Source: Protoeuglena noctilucae (taxonomy: Eukaryota > Chlorophyta > Pedinophyceae > Marsupiomonadales > Marsupiomonadaceae). Taken from it: 64,000 nucleotides of DNA. Shown one piece after another: positions 1 through 9,934 of this stretch (position 1 is the first letter of the stretch; each line of letters starts with the position of its first letter). Below the pieces are notes generated by a model, which had not been told where the DNA came from, made no database searches, and saw only the letters and a program-made list of their open reading frames with translations. Location: contig OY253690.1 in NCBI GenBank assembly GCA_958009085.1, forward strand, positions 358,615 to 422,614, given 5' to 3'. The position numbers were made by a program, and so were the translations under genes.

Positions 1-1272
1 CACAGGCCCTGTGTCAGGCGGCCTCACCTGAGGCTTTCGACCGGCGTGACAAGCATTGGCTGAACAACAGACTCGTCTCCTGCGGGTGTGGCGCGGGCCC
101 TGAGCGCGTCTTAGCCGCAATCGCCAGGCCAGCCCCGCCAGCAGCGGCGATGTAGTGCAAGATAGCCGCAATCTTACAGCGCAGTGCATTACTACAAGGA
201 AGTTGAGGTCCATTTCAAGGAACAAGAGCGGCCATGATCGCTGATCGGGGCGCCGGCAAGCCGATGCCCAGAGCCAAACGTCCCTCGCGGCGATGTGGCT
301 CACGGGACCTCGCTAATGACGCAGCTTGCAAAGGATTTAAGTCACCAGTAGCTTGGGGGCGGCGACATACCTCGCGCACGCCGAGAACGGCCCCCGTGAG
401 CCTCCAGAAGGGCACCCTGCACAAGCAGCGCGACGCGGCCGCCCCGAGGTGGGTTGGCGCCCGCTACCCAACGCTTAGTGATGCATCTTACACTGGGAGT
501 CACCGGATCCCCTCGTCTCACACGCCGGGAGCCGGGAGACACGAGCTGCGTTTGAACACGCCGCCCGCCCAAGAGGGCGGGAAGCACGTTGTAAAGTACA
601 TGGCGCTCGAGCAACACCTGCAGAAGTAGATTGTGCGTCCTCAGGGGGGCGCGGCCGGGCCTTTGCGCGCCGCAAACGTCGCGCGCTGGCGCCCGATACG
701 GGCGTCAGGGAACGTCAGGGGGCTTGCTTCCCCCCGAAGCCGAGAGACGACAGGATTGAGGCGTGGACAGCTTGACATTGTTGCATAATAGCCTTGGTGT
801 CTCCTGATTTTTCCCCTAAAGCCCTCCACGGCCCAGCAACATGGTCTAGGCCAAGGTGCAACCGCAGCCACTGAGACCGCTTCACAGCATTTCCCGACGA
901 GTGCGGTCAGGAGACGACATTAAATATGTTCCTGCGAGTCAGGCGGCGGTGCCATCGGGCGCGTATCCTGCTGCCGGAGGGATGCGCACTTTGCGCGGCA
1001 ACGTCTAGCCACAATAAGCTCCCGATGCGGCCCCTTTGTACCGCGATGACTGGAGAAATACGTGGATAATGCGCGAAGACCCAGCATAAGCCCATCGCTG
1101 CCTCCATAGCGGCCCGCGAGCGCCCTTGGCATCCTGCGCTTGCAGCTGACTTTTCCAGCTCCCGGCGCATTTCTGTGACTTTACGCTGATCGATACGCGT
1201 GCTTCGCTTCCTAGTCCTGCGCTCTGCATCGGCGAAATCGACATCGGACCGCCGAGGTGGCGCCCGGGGTTG
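1..1272. other. Left flank, no gene recognised
   Basis: This stretch is host chromosome to the left of the integrated virus. Open frames exist on both strands, but they overlap one another, are rich in Arg, Pro and Gly, and show no domain or motif I recognise. I see no RNA gene, convincing exon or repeat here. The virus-side repeat and its candidate target duplication begin at 1273. Confidence 0.5.
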
Positions 1273-1277
1273 GCGCA
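1273..1277. repeat. Candidate target-site duplication, left copy (GCGCA)
   Basis: GCGCA directly precedes the left terminal repeat, and the same 5-mer directly follows the right one at 24669-24673. Five to six base duplications are usual for retrovirus-type integrases of Polintons and PLVs. In GC-rich DNA a 5-mer match could be chance. Confidence 0.6.
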
Positions 1278-1552
1278 AGCAGCAGTGGTGGGGTAAGACC
1301 AGCGCCAGCGCAAAACTTTTTTGGCCATTTGGAAAGCTAACGGCGAGACTCGAACTTTCGACGCCTGACGAAAAAGCCCTTTGAAACGCGAACTGACAGC
1401 GCCGAAAACGCCAGAAAACAACGAAACGACGAAAATCGCCGTTCGAAAACGCGAAATTTCGAACAAGCGCTTCGCGGGACAGACAGCGGTCGGGGTCGAG
1501 GCCACGACCTGCCGACAGGCCACTCTGGAACGCGAAGGGGCATGCAAATTTC
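1278..1552 (+). repeat. Left terminal inverted repeat
   Basis: The outer part (about 1281-1462) is identical, in reverse complement, to 24487-24668. The inner part to about 1552 aligns less well with the reverse complement of roughly 24340-24437. The extreme end reads AGCAGCAGTGG here against AGCAGTGG on the right, a one-triplet difference. The terminal AG matches what is often seen in Polinton-type elements. Confidence 0.9.
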
Positions 1553-1575
1553 CGAACGACCCTCATCCGAATCGG

Positions 1576-2043
1576 ATGCTCCTGGCTGCGATCATGGGTG
1601 CCGCTCGTGACCGACCCGCCTCGATGCCCTTCCATCACCTCGAGCGGCACATCCTGGGGCAACTCGAGCAGAGGCCGCGCCACGGATACACCATGGAGAG
1701 GGCGCGTGGGTTCCTCGCGTCGGAGCAGGGCCAGGCGTTCATGGCGTACGCGTACTGCCTCGACAGCTGGCACCGGTTCCGGCCCATCGTGGACTACTGC
1801 AGGGGGGTGCGCATCCGGGAGTCCTTGGAGGATCGGGTGGGGCGCGATGGGGACGATGGGTTGGGGTGCATGCTGTGCCATGGAGAGATCGGTCCATCTC
1901 CCGCTGCATTCTTGCCCTGCGGGCACAGGGTCTGCTGCCGCAAGTGCAGGGATGATGTGTACCACTTGATCAAGGCCAGATGCCCGAAGTGCTGCCAGCG
2001 CATCTTCCAGTACGCCATCCGTGTGAAGAATTCACAGATGTAG
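1576..2043 (+). CDS. RING-finger protein (putative E3 ubiquitin ligase)
   Basis: This 155-residue frame ends in a C3HC4-type RING. The pattern begins CMLC, continues with CGHRVCCRKC after 13 residues, and closes with a CPKC pair. RING domains of this kind recruit E2 enzymes for ubiquitin transfer, and large algal viruses often carry them to redirect host proteins. The upstream part (MPFHHLERHILGQLEQRP onward) has no domain I recognise. The frame is open back to 1381, inside the terminal repeat, but that part is a by-product of repeat sequence, so I start at the ATG at 1576; 1624 is an alternative. It is the first gene inside the left repeat and is transcribed inward. Function is inferred from the RING alone. 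Confidence 0.7.
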   Translation: MLLAAIMGAARDRPASMPFHHLERHILGQLEQRPRHGYTMERARGFLASEQGQAFMAYAYCLDSWHRFRPIVDYCRGVRIRESLEDRVGRDGDDGLGCMLCHGEIGPSPAAFLPCGHRVCCRKCRDDVYHLIKARCPKCCQRIFQYAIRVKNSQM

Positions 2044-2113
2044 GTGCCCACCCAGCACTAGGAACATAGCCGTGGCCCGGACCACCTCGAACGCCGCCCA
2101 CTTCCAGTTGGCC

Positions 2114-2581
2114 TCAACCGCAGAGGCGAAAACACCCGGCCACCTTCTCGAACGCCTGCTCCGCCATGTCCTCCAGGTCCTCGGCCGACATCCGCTCGAT
2201 GGCCCGGCGGGCGGCGGGGCCCACGGCCTTGGCCGCTCCCGCCTTCCTCAGCGAGTAGGCCAACCCGGCCGAGTCCCCGGCCCCGGCCTTGACGGCGTGG
2301 GCGAAGGCCGCGACGACCGCCTCGAGCTTCGAGAACGGCCGCAGGCCCCGCACCGCCCGGTGCTGGGACGCCGCCACGAAGGCGTCGTGGCGCGCGTCGA
2401 GTGGGCTCATGTCGTCGTCCGCCAGGGCGCCCAGGAGGCTCGCCAGCGCGGCCGCCCGGGTGTCCTTGTCGGCCGCGGCCCCATGGTACAGCTTGACCAG
2501 CTCGGCGAGGTAGCCGGCCGTCGGCTGGGTCAACTTGGGCGCCAGCTTTTCCTGCCAGTCGAGCGCGAGGAGGTCCGCCAT
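2114..2581 (-). CDS. Hypothetical viral protein, Ala/Asp-rich, helical
   Basis: This 155-residue protein starts MADLLALDWQEKL. It is dominated by Ala, Leu, Asp and Lys, with patterning expected of amphipathic helices, and has no recognised motif or membrane segment. It is the last gene of the leftward block, downstream of the capsid gene, and converges with the RING gene. A T-rich tract (TTTTATTT in the + orientation, 2604-2611) lies upstream of the start and may belong to its promoter. I do not recognise the family. Confidence 0.6.
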   Translation of the reverse strand: MADLLALDWQEKLAPKLTQPTAGYLAELVKLYHGAAADKDTRAAALASLLGALADDDMSPLDARHDAFVAASQHRAVRGLRPFSKLEAVVAAFAHAVKAGAGDSAGLAYSLRKAGAAKAVGPAARRAIERMSAEDLEDMAEQAFEKVAGCFRLCG

Positions 2582-2604
2582 GGTTGATTCTTGACCGCCC
2601 CGTT

Positions 2605-2859
2605 TTATTTCTCGGCGACGGCGTGCCGGGCCGAGGCGGCGGCGATTAAATCCGCGAGCTTCCGCTGTCCCTCGTCCCGCGGCGCCTTGTACTCGACGGG
2701 GTACTTCTTGCCTGGACGCAGGGGTTTCCACAGCGAGAGCCCGCCCGGCTGGTAGGGCCCCCGCACGATCTGGGGGGTCTTGTCGAGGCGGTCCCGCTCC
2801 GAGAGCCGCGGCCACGACACGGCGCCGGTCACTTGGAGTCCGAGCGGCTGTCTCTGCAT
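2605..2859 (-). CDS. Small hypothetical viral protein
   Basis: This 84-residue basic protein (MQRQPLGLQVTGAV start) lies between the capsid gene and the 155-residue gene in the same leftward block. No domain is recognised. An A8 tract on the + strand (about 2875-2882) separates it from the capsid stop. Its position beside the capsid gene suggests a virion-related role, but that is only inference. Confidence 0.5.
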   Translation of the reverse strand: MQRQPLGLQVTGAVSWPRLSERDRLDKTPQIVRGPYQPGGLSLWKPLRPGKKYPVEYKAPRDEGQRKLADLIAAASARHAVAEK

Positions 2860-2893
2860 GACCTCGGGGCGGGGAAAAAAAACGGACGGGCGG

Positions 2894-4054
2894 TCACTCC
2901 GTCTGGGCCAGCTCGCCCGTCTCGGTGTCGATCGAGATGGACTTCGTCACCTCCAACGCCACGAGCAGCATCGAGGCGGCCGTGGTGCCGGCCACGTGGA
3001 TGACCAGGGGCGAGGCGATGTCGTACGTCGACGTCCCGGACACCAGGTTCGTCGCGGCCGCCCCGGGGAGCTGCATGTTGTACACGCTCGCCCAGAACTC
3101 CGACCGCCAGTTGTTCGTCGTGACGTTCAGGCTCTGGATCCCGCCCACGCCGGAGGGACCGTCCTGGGCCAGCGCCATGTCCGTGGCGGTCCGGATCTCG
3201 TGCTTGGCCTCCTGGAGAGCCCACCCGTTCAGCAGCATGCCGCCGAGTTCGGCGTTGATGGTCCCGGCCGTCTCGAAGGTGCTCAGGTAGAACTTGCTGG
3301 TCGTGGTCTGGAACGCTGGGTCCACGCGGAAGGTGATGATCTTGTCCAGGCTCAGAGTCGCCTTCGTCATCGGAAAGTCGATGCTCGTCGTGAAGCTCGG
3401 CGAGACGAAGCTCGAGAAGTGCTTGAAGGGTAGCTTGAACTGCTTCACCGAACGCAGCGCCCGGCGGTACGTGTCCTGGGCGAATTGCACACAGTCCATG
3501 ACCAGGTACGCGTTCGAGACGCCGGCCACCGTGCCGCCCGTCGCCGTGCCGATCACGTTGGGGTCCGCCAGCTGGAGCTGGAGCACTGTGTTTCGGAAGA
3601 GCGAGAAGTCCATGTACCGGTTGTGGCTGCCGGACAGCGCCCCGTAGGCGAATCCCTGGACGACGGCGGGGCCGTTGAAGGCGTCGACGGCGAATGTCTG
3701 CGGCAGCGCCGACTGGCGGTACGTGGGCCAGGTCAGCTGCTTGAGCTGGCTGACCACCTTCCCGTACCGCTGCAGCTGGGTGACCGAGTACCCGGAGACG
3801 GAGACGTCGACCTGCTGGATGATGGCGTCGGCCACGGGGATCGAGTACGCCGTCGTGCCGGCGTTCATCGAGAACTCGAAGTAGATCTTCAGCGAGCGCA
3901 GGTCCGCGATCACGGGGGGGATGTTGAAGACGACCGACTCGCCGGCCGCCTTCACGCCGGACGCCGTCCACGGCACCCGGATCGTGGAGCGGCTGATGTC
4001 GTCCATCAGCCGCTGTGCCCGGAAGCTGAGGACCTTGGGGAGTGCGTCGGACAT
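2894..4054 (-). CDS. Putative major capsid protein (double jelly-roll type)
   Basis: This 386-residue protein starts MSDALPKVLSF. It is rich in alternating hydrophobic strands, with segments such as LRSLKIYFEFSM and IIQQVDVSVSGYSV that resemble the first jelly roll of PLV capsid proteins, where a strand is followed by a V-x-V-x-G turn. There are no transmembrane segments and few charged clusters. The frame runs further upstream, but the ATG at 4054 follows an A/T tract and a perfect hairpin and gives a clean N-terminus. The adjacent integrase (43 bp upstream, same strand) and the packaging ATPase elsewhere in the element support a virion role. The family call is by pattern, not by alignment; a structure prediction showing two jelly rolls would settle it. 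Confidence 0.7.
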   Translation of the reverse strand: MSDALPKVLSFRAQRLMDDISRSTIRVPWTASGVKAAGESVVFNIPPVIADLRSLKIYFEFSMNAGTTAYSIPVADAIIQQVDVSVSGYSVTQLQRYGKVVSQLKQLTWPTYRQSALPQTFAVDAFNGPAVVQGFAYGALSGSHNRYMDFSLFRNTVLQLQLADPNVIGTATGGTVAGVSNAYLVMDCVQFAQDTYRRALRSVKQFKLPFKHFSSFVSPSFTTSIDFPMTKATLSLDKIITFRVDPAFQTTTSKFYLSTFETAGTINAELGGMLLNGWALQEAKHEIRTATDMALAQDGPSGVGGIQSLNVTTNNWRSEFWASVYNMQLPGAAATNLVSGTSTYDIASPLVIHVAGTTAASMLLVALEVTKSISIDTETGELAQTE

Positions 4055-4059
4055 GGGCT

Positions 4060-4076
4060 TCTGCCGGTCCGGCAGA
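4060..4076. promoter_or_regulatory. Perfect 8-bp-stem palindrome plus poly-A/T tract between integrase and capsid genes
   Basis: TCTGCCGG-T-CCGGCAGA is a perfect inverted repeat lying 5 bases upstream of the capsid ATG. On the coding (minus) strand it is preceded by a run of eight T. It could be a 3'-end hairpin for the integrase transcript, as known for some giant-virus mRNAs, or an operator or promoter part for the capsid gene. The T-run followed by CTCTGC also occurs upstream of the integrase start (about 5094-5104). Confidence 0.45.
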
Positions 4077-4097
4077 GAAAAAAAGCGGTGCGACGCG

Positions 4098-5072
4098 TCA
4101 TTCCTTGGCCCGTTTGATCTCGTCACGCCGCAGCAGCCGGCGCGTCCCGGAGACCCGGTAGCTCCCGCCATCCACCTGCTTGACGACCCGCGGCGTGACG
4201 TCCCAGACCCCCTTCGACCGCTTCGACAGCGGCCCCTGCGCGCTCGGGAGCATGACGAGCACGCGGTCGCCCTCGCGGATCGGGTTCTCCTCGGGGGGCC
4301 CTGGCTCGCCGACCCTGCGGTAGGCGCGCAAGATCCGGAGCTCCTCCCCTTGCGCCGCCCTCTGCCAGGTCTTCCCCCACATGGGCGCGTCGGCCGCCTC
4401 GTTCGGCGGCATGCCCGTCGTCGCGTTGTCCCGCTTGTTGTACGCCGTGACGACGTCCGCGAACACCTCCCTCCACGTAGGGTTCTGCTTCAGCTTCTGG
4501 CGCCGCGCCATGACGTGGGCGGTCTTCGTCCGCAGCACTCGGATCATGGCCTCGACCTGCGGCGCGTGCTGCTGGACGATCAGGCGGATGCCCCGCTCCT
4601 TCAGGAACGCCCGCCCCTCGTTCGACGACCACGCCCCCTCGCCGTCCGCGATGATGCAGTCCCACTTGTGTCCCTCGTCCAGGATCTTGCCCAGCCCCTT
4701 CAGCACCTGGTCCCTCTCCTTGGACTGCAGGTCCTCGTAGTACAGCTTGCGGCTGAGGCCGTCGACGACCAGCAGCAGGTACTTGGAAGCCGCGCCCTTC
4801 GTGAAGACCTTGTTCAGGCCCAGGTCCTCGTTGGTCCTCGCGAAGTCGATCAGGTCCATCGACGCCTCGCGGCCGCCGTAGCGGGCGGGGATGATCCTGC
4901 GCGTGGGGGCGTCGGGCTTGTCGAACGGGGTGTCGGTCTTGGCGAGGTGCGCCTCGACGTCCTGCGCGGTCACGTTCCCGTTCAGCCTCTTCTTCGCTTC
5001 CACCAGGAGCTGCTTCTGGCCAGTGACCCCCTCGTCCTGCAGCTTGTTCAGGACCTCCTCGATGCTGGTCAT
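4098..5072 (-). CDS. Retrovirus-like integrase (rve/DDE type)
   Basis: This 324-residue protein is the integrase expected for Polinton-like elements. It cuts and joins element ends into host DNA and so explains the terminal repeats and short target duplication. The catalytic triad can be placed at Asp73 (SMDLIDF), Asp143 (IIADGEGAW) and Glu174 (APQVEAM). Between the first two is the usual core strand KYLLLVVDGLSRKLYYEDL (97-115). The C-terminal region, about 262-320, has the small beta-barrel/chromo-like pattern GDRVLV...VWDVTPRVV...YRVSG typical of PLV integrases. The N-terminal 60 residues are helical. The start at 5072 lies 53 bp downstream of the replication-gene stop. All three acidic residues are present, so the enzyme may be active. 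Confidence 0.85.
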   Translation of the reverse strand: MTSIEEVLNKLQDEGVTGQKQLLVEAKKRLNGNVTAQDVEAHLAKTDTPFDKPDAPTRRIIPARYGGREASMDLIDFARTNEDLGLNKVFTKGAASKYLLLVVDGLSRKLYYEDLQSKERDQVLKGLGKILDEGHKWDCIIADGEGAWSSNEGRAFLKERGIRLIVQQHAPQVEAMIRVLRTKTAHVMARRQKLKQNPTWREVFADVVTAYNKRDNATTGMPPNEAADAPMWGKTWQRAAQGEELRILRAYRRVGEPGPPEENPIREGDRVLVMLPSAQGPLSKRSKGVWDVTPRVVKQVDGGSYRVSGTRRLLRRDEIKRAKE

Positions 5073-5125
5073 CCGTGTCTCTTCAAGGGAGCGCAGAGAA
5101 AAAGGGGGGTTTGTCTACACAGCGC

Positions 5126-8100
5126 CTAGGACTTCTTCTGCAGCGCACCGAAGGGCGCGTTGCACCCGCGGCACGCCGGGCGCAGGTCGGTCTGGCTCGG
5201 GTCGTGGGCGGCCTGGTCGTCGATGCGGTCGAGCTCGAGCAGGGCGATGTCCGTGCACCCGCACGCCAGGCACCGGAAGCCGTGGCGCTTGAAGAGCTCG
5301 TGGATCTCCGACGCCGTGACGCCGCGTCCGGGGCGCCCCGCGTCCTTGTCCTGCTGGTTCAGCCGCTTAGCCATGGCGTCGAAGTGCTTGTGGAAGCCCC
5401 CGCTGACCTCGGCGTGGTCGATGGCGATCCGGAGCTGGTCCAGGTCCTTGCACCGCGTGATGGCCGTCCACACGAGGCGGTCATTGTTTGGCCAGTCGGC
5501 GCTCCAAGCGAGCACGATGTCCTTCTCGATCGTCGACCCCTGGAGCGCGTGGCTCGTGTAGCCCCCCTCGATGCGGAAGTTGCGCCGCACCTCTTCCATG
5601 CTGCGGAACGTGACCTCGACATCGTCCTCGGCCGCGAACGTCACCTGCCCGGACTCGTCGACGTCGGTGATCTCGTACGTCTCGTTCATGATGAAACTGC
5701 TGAAGCGCTTGGTATCCCCCTTGAACACCCACCTCCCCCCGGTTTGCGCCGCGTCCTTGTCCCTCCGGTTGACGGCGTGGCACGCGTACGCGTTGCTGGC
5801 GGCCACGACGATCTCCTTGGCGGTGTCGATGTTGGCGACCGTGCATGTCGGGATCCCAAACTTCTTGGCGAACGTGACGGGGTCCAGGGTCTGGCCCGAG
5901 TCGATGTGATCCTTCATGGCGAGGAGCTTGGCGTGCTGCTGCTTCGGCAGTCGCTTCATGACCAGGAGGAGGCACTGGACGGGGAAGAGCTGACGCACCG
6001 CGTCCTCGTATAGCGCGTCGTTGTGGGCGTCGTCGATGGGCTTGTTCTGGCGCGGGTCGCCCGTCGCGATGAAGCGGATCTCCGGGTGCTCCTCTATGTC
6101 CCGCTTCAGCACCTCCAGCACGGGCAGCGGCATCATGTAGATCTCGTCGATCATGACGGCCTTGAGCCCCTCGATCTTGTACCCGGGCCGGCGGACCTTC
6201 TGGTCGAAGACGCGCTGGCCGAACCACTTGGTGGCCGTGTACGTACGCCACCCGGCCTTCCGGTGCCCCTTCAGCAGCATGTGGGTGGGGGCCACGACCA
6301 CCGACTCCTCGGGCTTCAGGTTCTTGAGGGCCGTCCACGTCTTGCCGCTCCCGGGCAGGTCCGAGACGATGGCGATACGGTGGTGGGCCGAGAGGTCGAT
6401 GCCCGCCTTTTCCTCGTCTGCCGTGAACGTGAGCCGCTGGACGGGGCTCGGCGCCGGCGCCGCCATCTGGTACAGCCGGGTCGCCGTCGGGTCCATCGTG
6501 TAGCTCTTCGACAGGAGCTGCTGGCGCTTCGTGGGCCAGATGCCGTGGGGGGTCGCCGCCCGCCGCGTGGGGGGCTTGAAGGACCCGATGTCGCGGACGG
6601 ACGGGTGGGGGTCATCCGGCTCTGTCACGGGCTCCATCGTGGGCGTCGCGGGCGGCGGCTGGACGGGCACCGCGATCCACGGCGTCCGGGTGAGCATGTC
6701 TGGGTCGGCGATGAACTCGTCGCCCGGCTCGGTGCAATCGTCGTCGTCGTCCTCGTCGGCCTCCGCTGCCCCGCCCATGTCGAGGGGGAGGTCTCGCACG
6801 TACAGCTCGTCGACATTGACCCCGAGGACCCCGTAGGCCTGGAGGTCGAAGGCCTTCTCCGCGAGCAGGGTCTGGGCCATGCAATAGACGGCGTCCTGGA
6901 CCAGCGTCCACCCGTTGTTCGCCGGGACGCTCTTGTGGAACGCCATCAGCGTCCACCTCTTGTCGACCTGGGTCTTGTCGCCGCTGAGGAGGTCCTCCAG
7001 CATCAGCTGGCCCAGCTTGGGCATTTCTGCCCGCTTGCCCTTGGCGGCGTGCCCGACCTTGACGACGTGGCCCCCGTCCTTGGCGTGGTCGCGGGCGGCA
7101 TACGCCTGCCGCGGGACCGTGCAGAGGAAGCCCTTGGTGACCTTCGACGCCTTGCGCCCCGACGTCCCGATGGCGGCGTTGACCATGTGCTTCTTCTGCC
7201 CGTCGGTCAGCCCGTCGCTCGTGAGGACGGCGTCGACGTGGCGGCGGGCGCGGAGCACGAGCGTCTCCTTCGGGCACAGCTCTACCACGGGCGTGGCGGT
7301 CTCGCCCGTCTTGTCCCTCCAACGCTTGAGCTGCCACCCCATCTTGCGGCTGACCTTCCCGCGCCAGAACAGCTTCCCGTGTGGCGTGTCGAGGTGCTCG
7401 AGCGGGACGTCGACGATGTAGGCGGTGTCCTCGAGGATCTCCGCGTCGGGCTGCACGAGCGTGGGGAGGCAGAAGGTCGACAGCACCATGACGGGCAGGG
7501 GCTCGCGGAGGATGGACGTGTAGAAGCGACGGATGTCCAGCGCGTAGAAGCGGTCGGGGATCTCGTCTACGAGCTCGATCCGAGCGGCGGGGACGGGCTG
7601 GGCCGCGTCGACGACGTTGAAGAGCATCGCGCCGGCTGCCTCGCACCACTCTGAGTAGGCCCTCGGTGGGCACACCGCCTTGAGCAGTCGCGTGTTGAGC
7701 TCCTCGTACAGGTACCCGTTCTCGGCGCCCTTGAGCTGGAGGGCGTCCTCGAACACCTCGTCGCTCCTCTCCGGCAGCGTCACCGTCACGCGGGCGCGCT
7801 CCTTGCGGTCGTCGCCGACGGCGTACTGGATCCACCACGTGAAGCCCGTCACCCGCTCGCCCTTGTGGTGTACCTCGAGGACCTGGTGACCCAGCTCCCG
7901 CAGGCGGTGAATCATGGCCATCAGGTGCTCGAACGACGGGCACAGGTAGCGGCCCGGCGCCTTGACGGCGAGGAGCTCCTCGGCGGTCTCGAGGCGGCCG
8001 TGGAGGATCGAAGCCCCCCGCGGAGGCGCGATGGCCCGAGGCGGCTCGGGGAGCACCGACTCGGGGACCGTCCGCAGTGGCACCACCTTGTCGCCCTGGA

Positions 8101-9614
8101 CGCGGAAGCGGCGGGCCACGCTCATGCGGACGACGGGCCACGCGTGGTTGTCGTGCACGAGGATGACGACCATCCTGGGGGCGGCCCTGTCCGACTTCTC
8201 CGACATCGTCACCTTGACCTTGCCCCGCTTCGTGCACGTCATGGACACCGTCACGGCCTTGCGCACGCCCGAGTCGAGGACGAGGCCGCTCCACGCCTCG
8301 ACGACGGCCACGTTGCAGACGCCCTGGAACGCGGGCACGATCTTGTCCCCCGGGATGGCCTTGCCCTTGAGCGTCTCGAGGACGGCGAGGTACTCCGTGT
8401 GCCGCTCCTCGCACTGCATCCTGGCCGCCTCGTAGACGCACCCCTCCGACGGGCACGCCTTGGCCACGGGCGGTTTCTCCACGTCGTATGGGGTCAGCTC
8501 GCAGTTGAGCCACGACTTGTCGGGGTCCGCGACGACCATGTTGCGGAGCCCGAAGCCCACGTACCACGGCCCGATGGCCTCGATCCTGATGCACGCGCCG
8601 TCCGAGCTCGACCCCGAGTCGTGGTGCTTGTAGCGGTCCAGCCGCTCGAGCAGGTCGGGCGCCACCGTCTTGAGCGTCGTCGACAGCTCGGACGACGTCT
8701 CGGCCTCGAAGGCGGGCTGGTCGGCCTCGTCGGTCGGGACGGGAGATCTTGTACACGTGGCCGACCTGGAGCCCCAGCTCCTCGATGCGTTTGGTCACGG
8801 GCACCTCGGCCGCCCCCGACTTCCACCGCCACGCGCACAGGTGCTCGCCGTCGACGACAAGGAGCTCGACCGTCTCGATGTTCCTGTCGACGACCTGCAT
8901 CCAGTCCTGTCGCATCAGGGCCGCCGCGTTCTTGTGTCCGAGCGCCTCGCGGAGCTCCTCCGTCGTCTGGGGGTTGCCGAGGACCGCGTACGCCGTGGCG
9001 TCGCCCCGCCGCCCCGAGACCACGTGGGCGTCGAGGTTGACGAACCCGTAGACCTGGAAGCCCACGCCGCGGATCTTCGACTCCGTCTCGGCCCGCGCCC
9101 GCGCCCGCTTCGCCGACTCGAGCTCGAGGACCACGTAGCGACCCGGCCCCTTGCGGTTGACCGTGTAGCCGGCGGGGAGCTCGAGGACGGCCTTGGCCTC
9201 GTCGAGCGTCTGGGGGTCGGCCTGGCGGAGCGCCGCGTTGGCGCCGCGGACGTCGAGGGGCTGCCGCGCCTCGTCGCCCTTGCGGTAGAAGACGGGCCCC
9301 TGCTCTTGCGGCTGGTCCGGCTCGTGGGCCTGGATCCTCCCCCCCTCGAAGACCTGCCGCGCCTGCTCCTGGAAGCGCTCGACGCGCTTCTCGCGGACGG
9401 TCGGCTTCCGCACGCGCCACGGCGCGCCGTCGCCTTCTCGAGCCACCGTGTAGCCCTCGGGCAGGCCGTCCGGAAAGCGCGCGAGGACGGCCTCCCGCGT
9501 CGTGTCGGGTGGCAAGCGCTCGAGGTCCCGGTTGATCGTGTCGAGCGATCGGGATTCGACCTGGCCGATCGTCCGGCCGGTCACGCGCTGGAATCTCGTC
9601 GACGGCTTGGGCAT
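5126..9614 (-). CDS. Replication protein: polymerase-like domain + SF1 helicase + HNH-like zinc domain, one frameshift
   Basis: Reading starts at 9614 (MPKPSTRF) and continues in frame for about 293 residues to VYKISRP. A one-base shift near 8731-8740 is needed to enter the 1,179-residue frame ending at 5126; both sides are coding-like. In the long part, DIRRFYTSIL (7510-7540), MVNAAIGTSG (7161-7189) and GVNVDELYV (6798-6823) are spaced like DNA polymerase motifs A, B and C, although C is atypical. Then comes an SF1 helicase: Walker A DLPGSGKT (6338-6361), PTHMLLKG, Walker B MIDEI (6140-6154), GDPRQNKP and the C-terminal TSHALQGST. The end holds CLACGC...CRGCN, an HNH-like zinc site with DR where DH is usual. 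Role: copying and unwinding viral DNA. Helicase is certain; polymerase is inference. The shift may be a sequencing error or a disabling mutation. Confidence 0.75.
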
Positions 9615-9862
9615 GGCTCCTCGACCTCAACTCCACGCAATGCGTTGATTTTCTGCGCTACAGCGAGGGCCGAAAATTCTCGCGGGGGCCGGCCGCGGGG
9701 CACGGGGCCCACCACGCCCTCCCCGAGCATCTCGCGCGCCCGCTTCCGGAGGCGGTACAGCCGCTGCGCCACGCGCTTGTACTCGTCCCGCCCCGCCTCG
9801 CCGGCCTGCCGCATCAGGGCGGCCTCCAGGTGGAGGAAGGCGCCGAGCGTTAGCGTCAGCAT
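9581..9862 (-). CDS. Small basic viral protein overlapping the replication gene start
   Basis: This 93-residue frame starts MLTLTLGAFLHLEAAL and contains a helical, Arg/Glu-rich middle (YKRVAQRLYRLRKRAREML). Its last 34 bp overlap the start of the replication gene in another frame. The first 60 residues look protein-like, while the tail, which is the overlap, may not be selected. No family is recognised. It lies between the coiled-coil gene and the replication gene in the leftward block. Confidence 0.4.
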   Translation of the reverse strand: MLTLTLGAFLHLEAALMRQAGEAGRDEYKRVAQRLYRLRKRAREMLGEGVVGPVPRGRPPREFSALAVAQKINALRGVEVEEPCPSRRRDSSA

Positions 9863-9934
9863 GTCGTTCGTCTCACCAGATACACGTTGTCTTGGAAAAA
9901 AGAACTCGTTCGCCGGGGGCGCCTTTTCCGGGGT

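Noticed and set aside
907-1965. 352-codon minus-strand ORF across the left terminal repeat
   Set aside because: It spans the host/virus junction and is antisense to the RING gene, so it cannot be an ancestral gene of either.
6612-8730. Continuation of the 9614 minus frame to 6612
   Set aside because: Beyond about 8730 the translation is Arg/Gly/Pro-rich noise, while the helicase motifs lie in the neighbouring frame. The real protein must change frame there.
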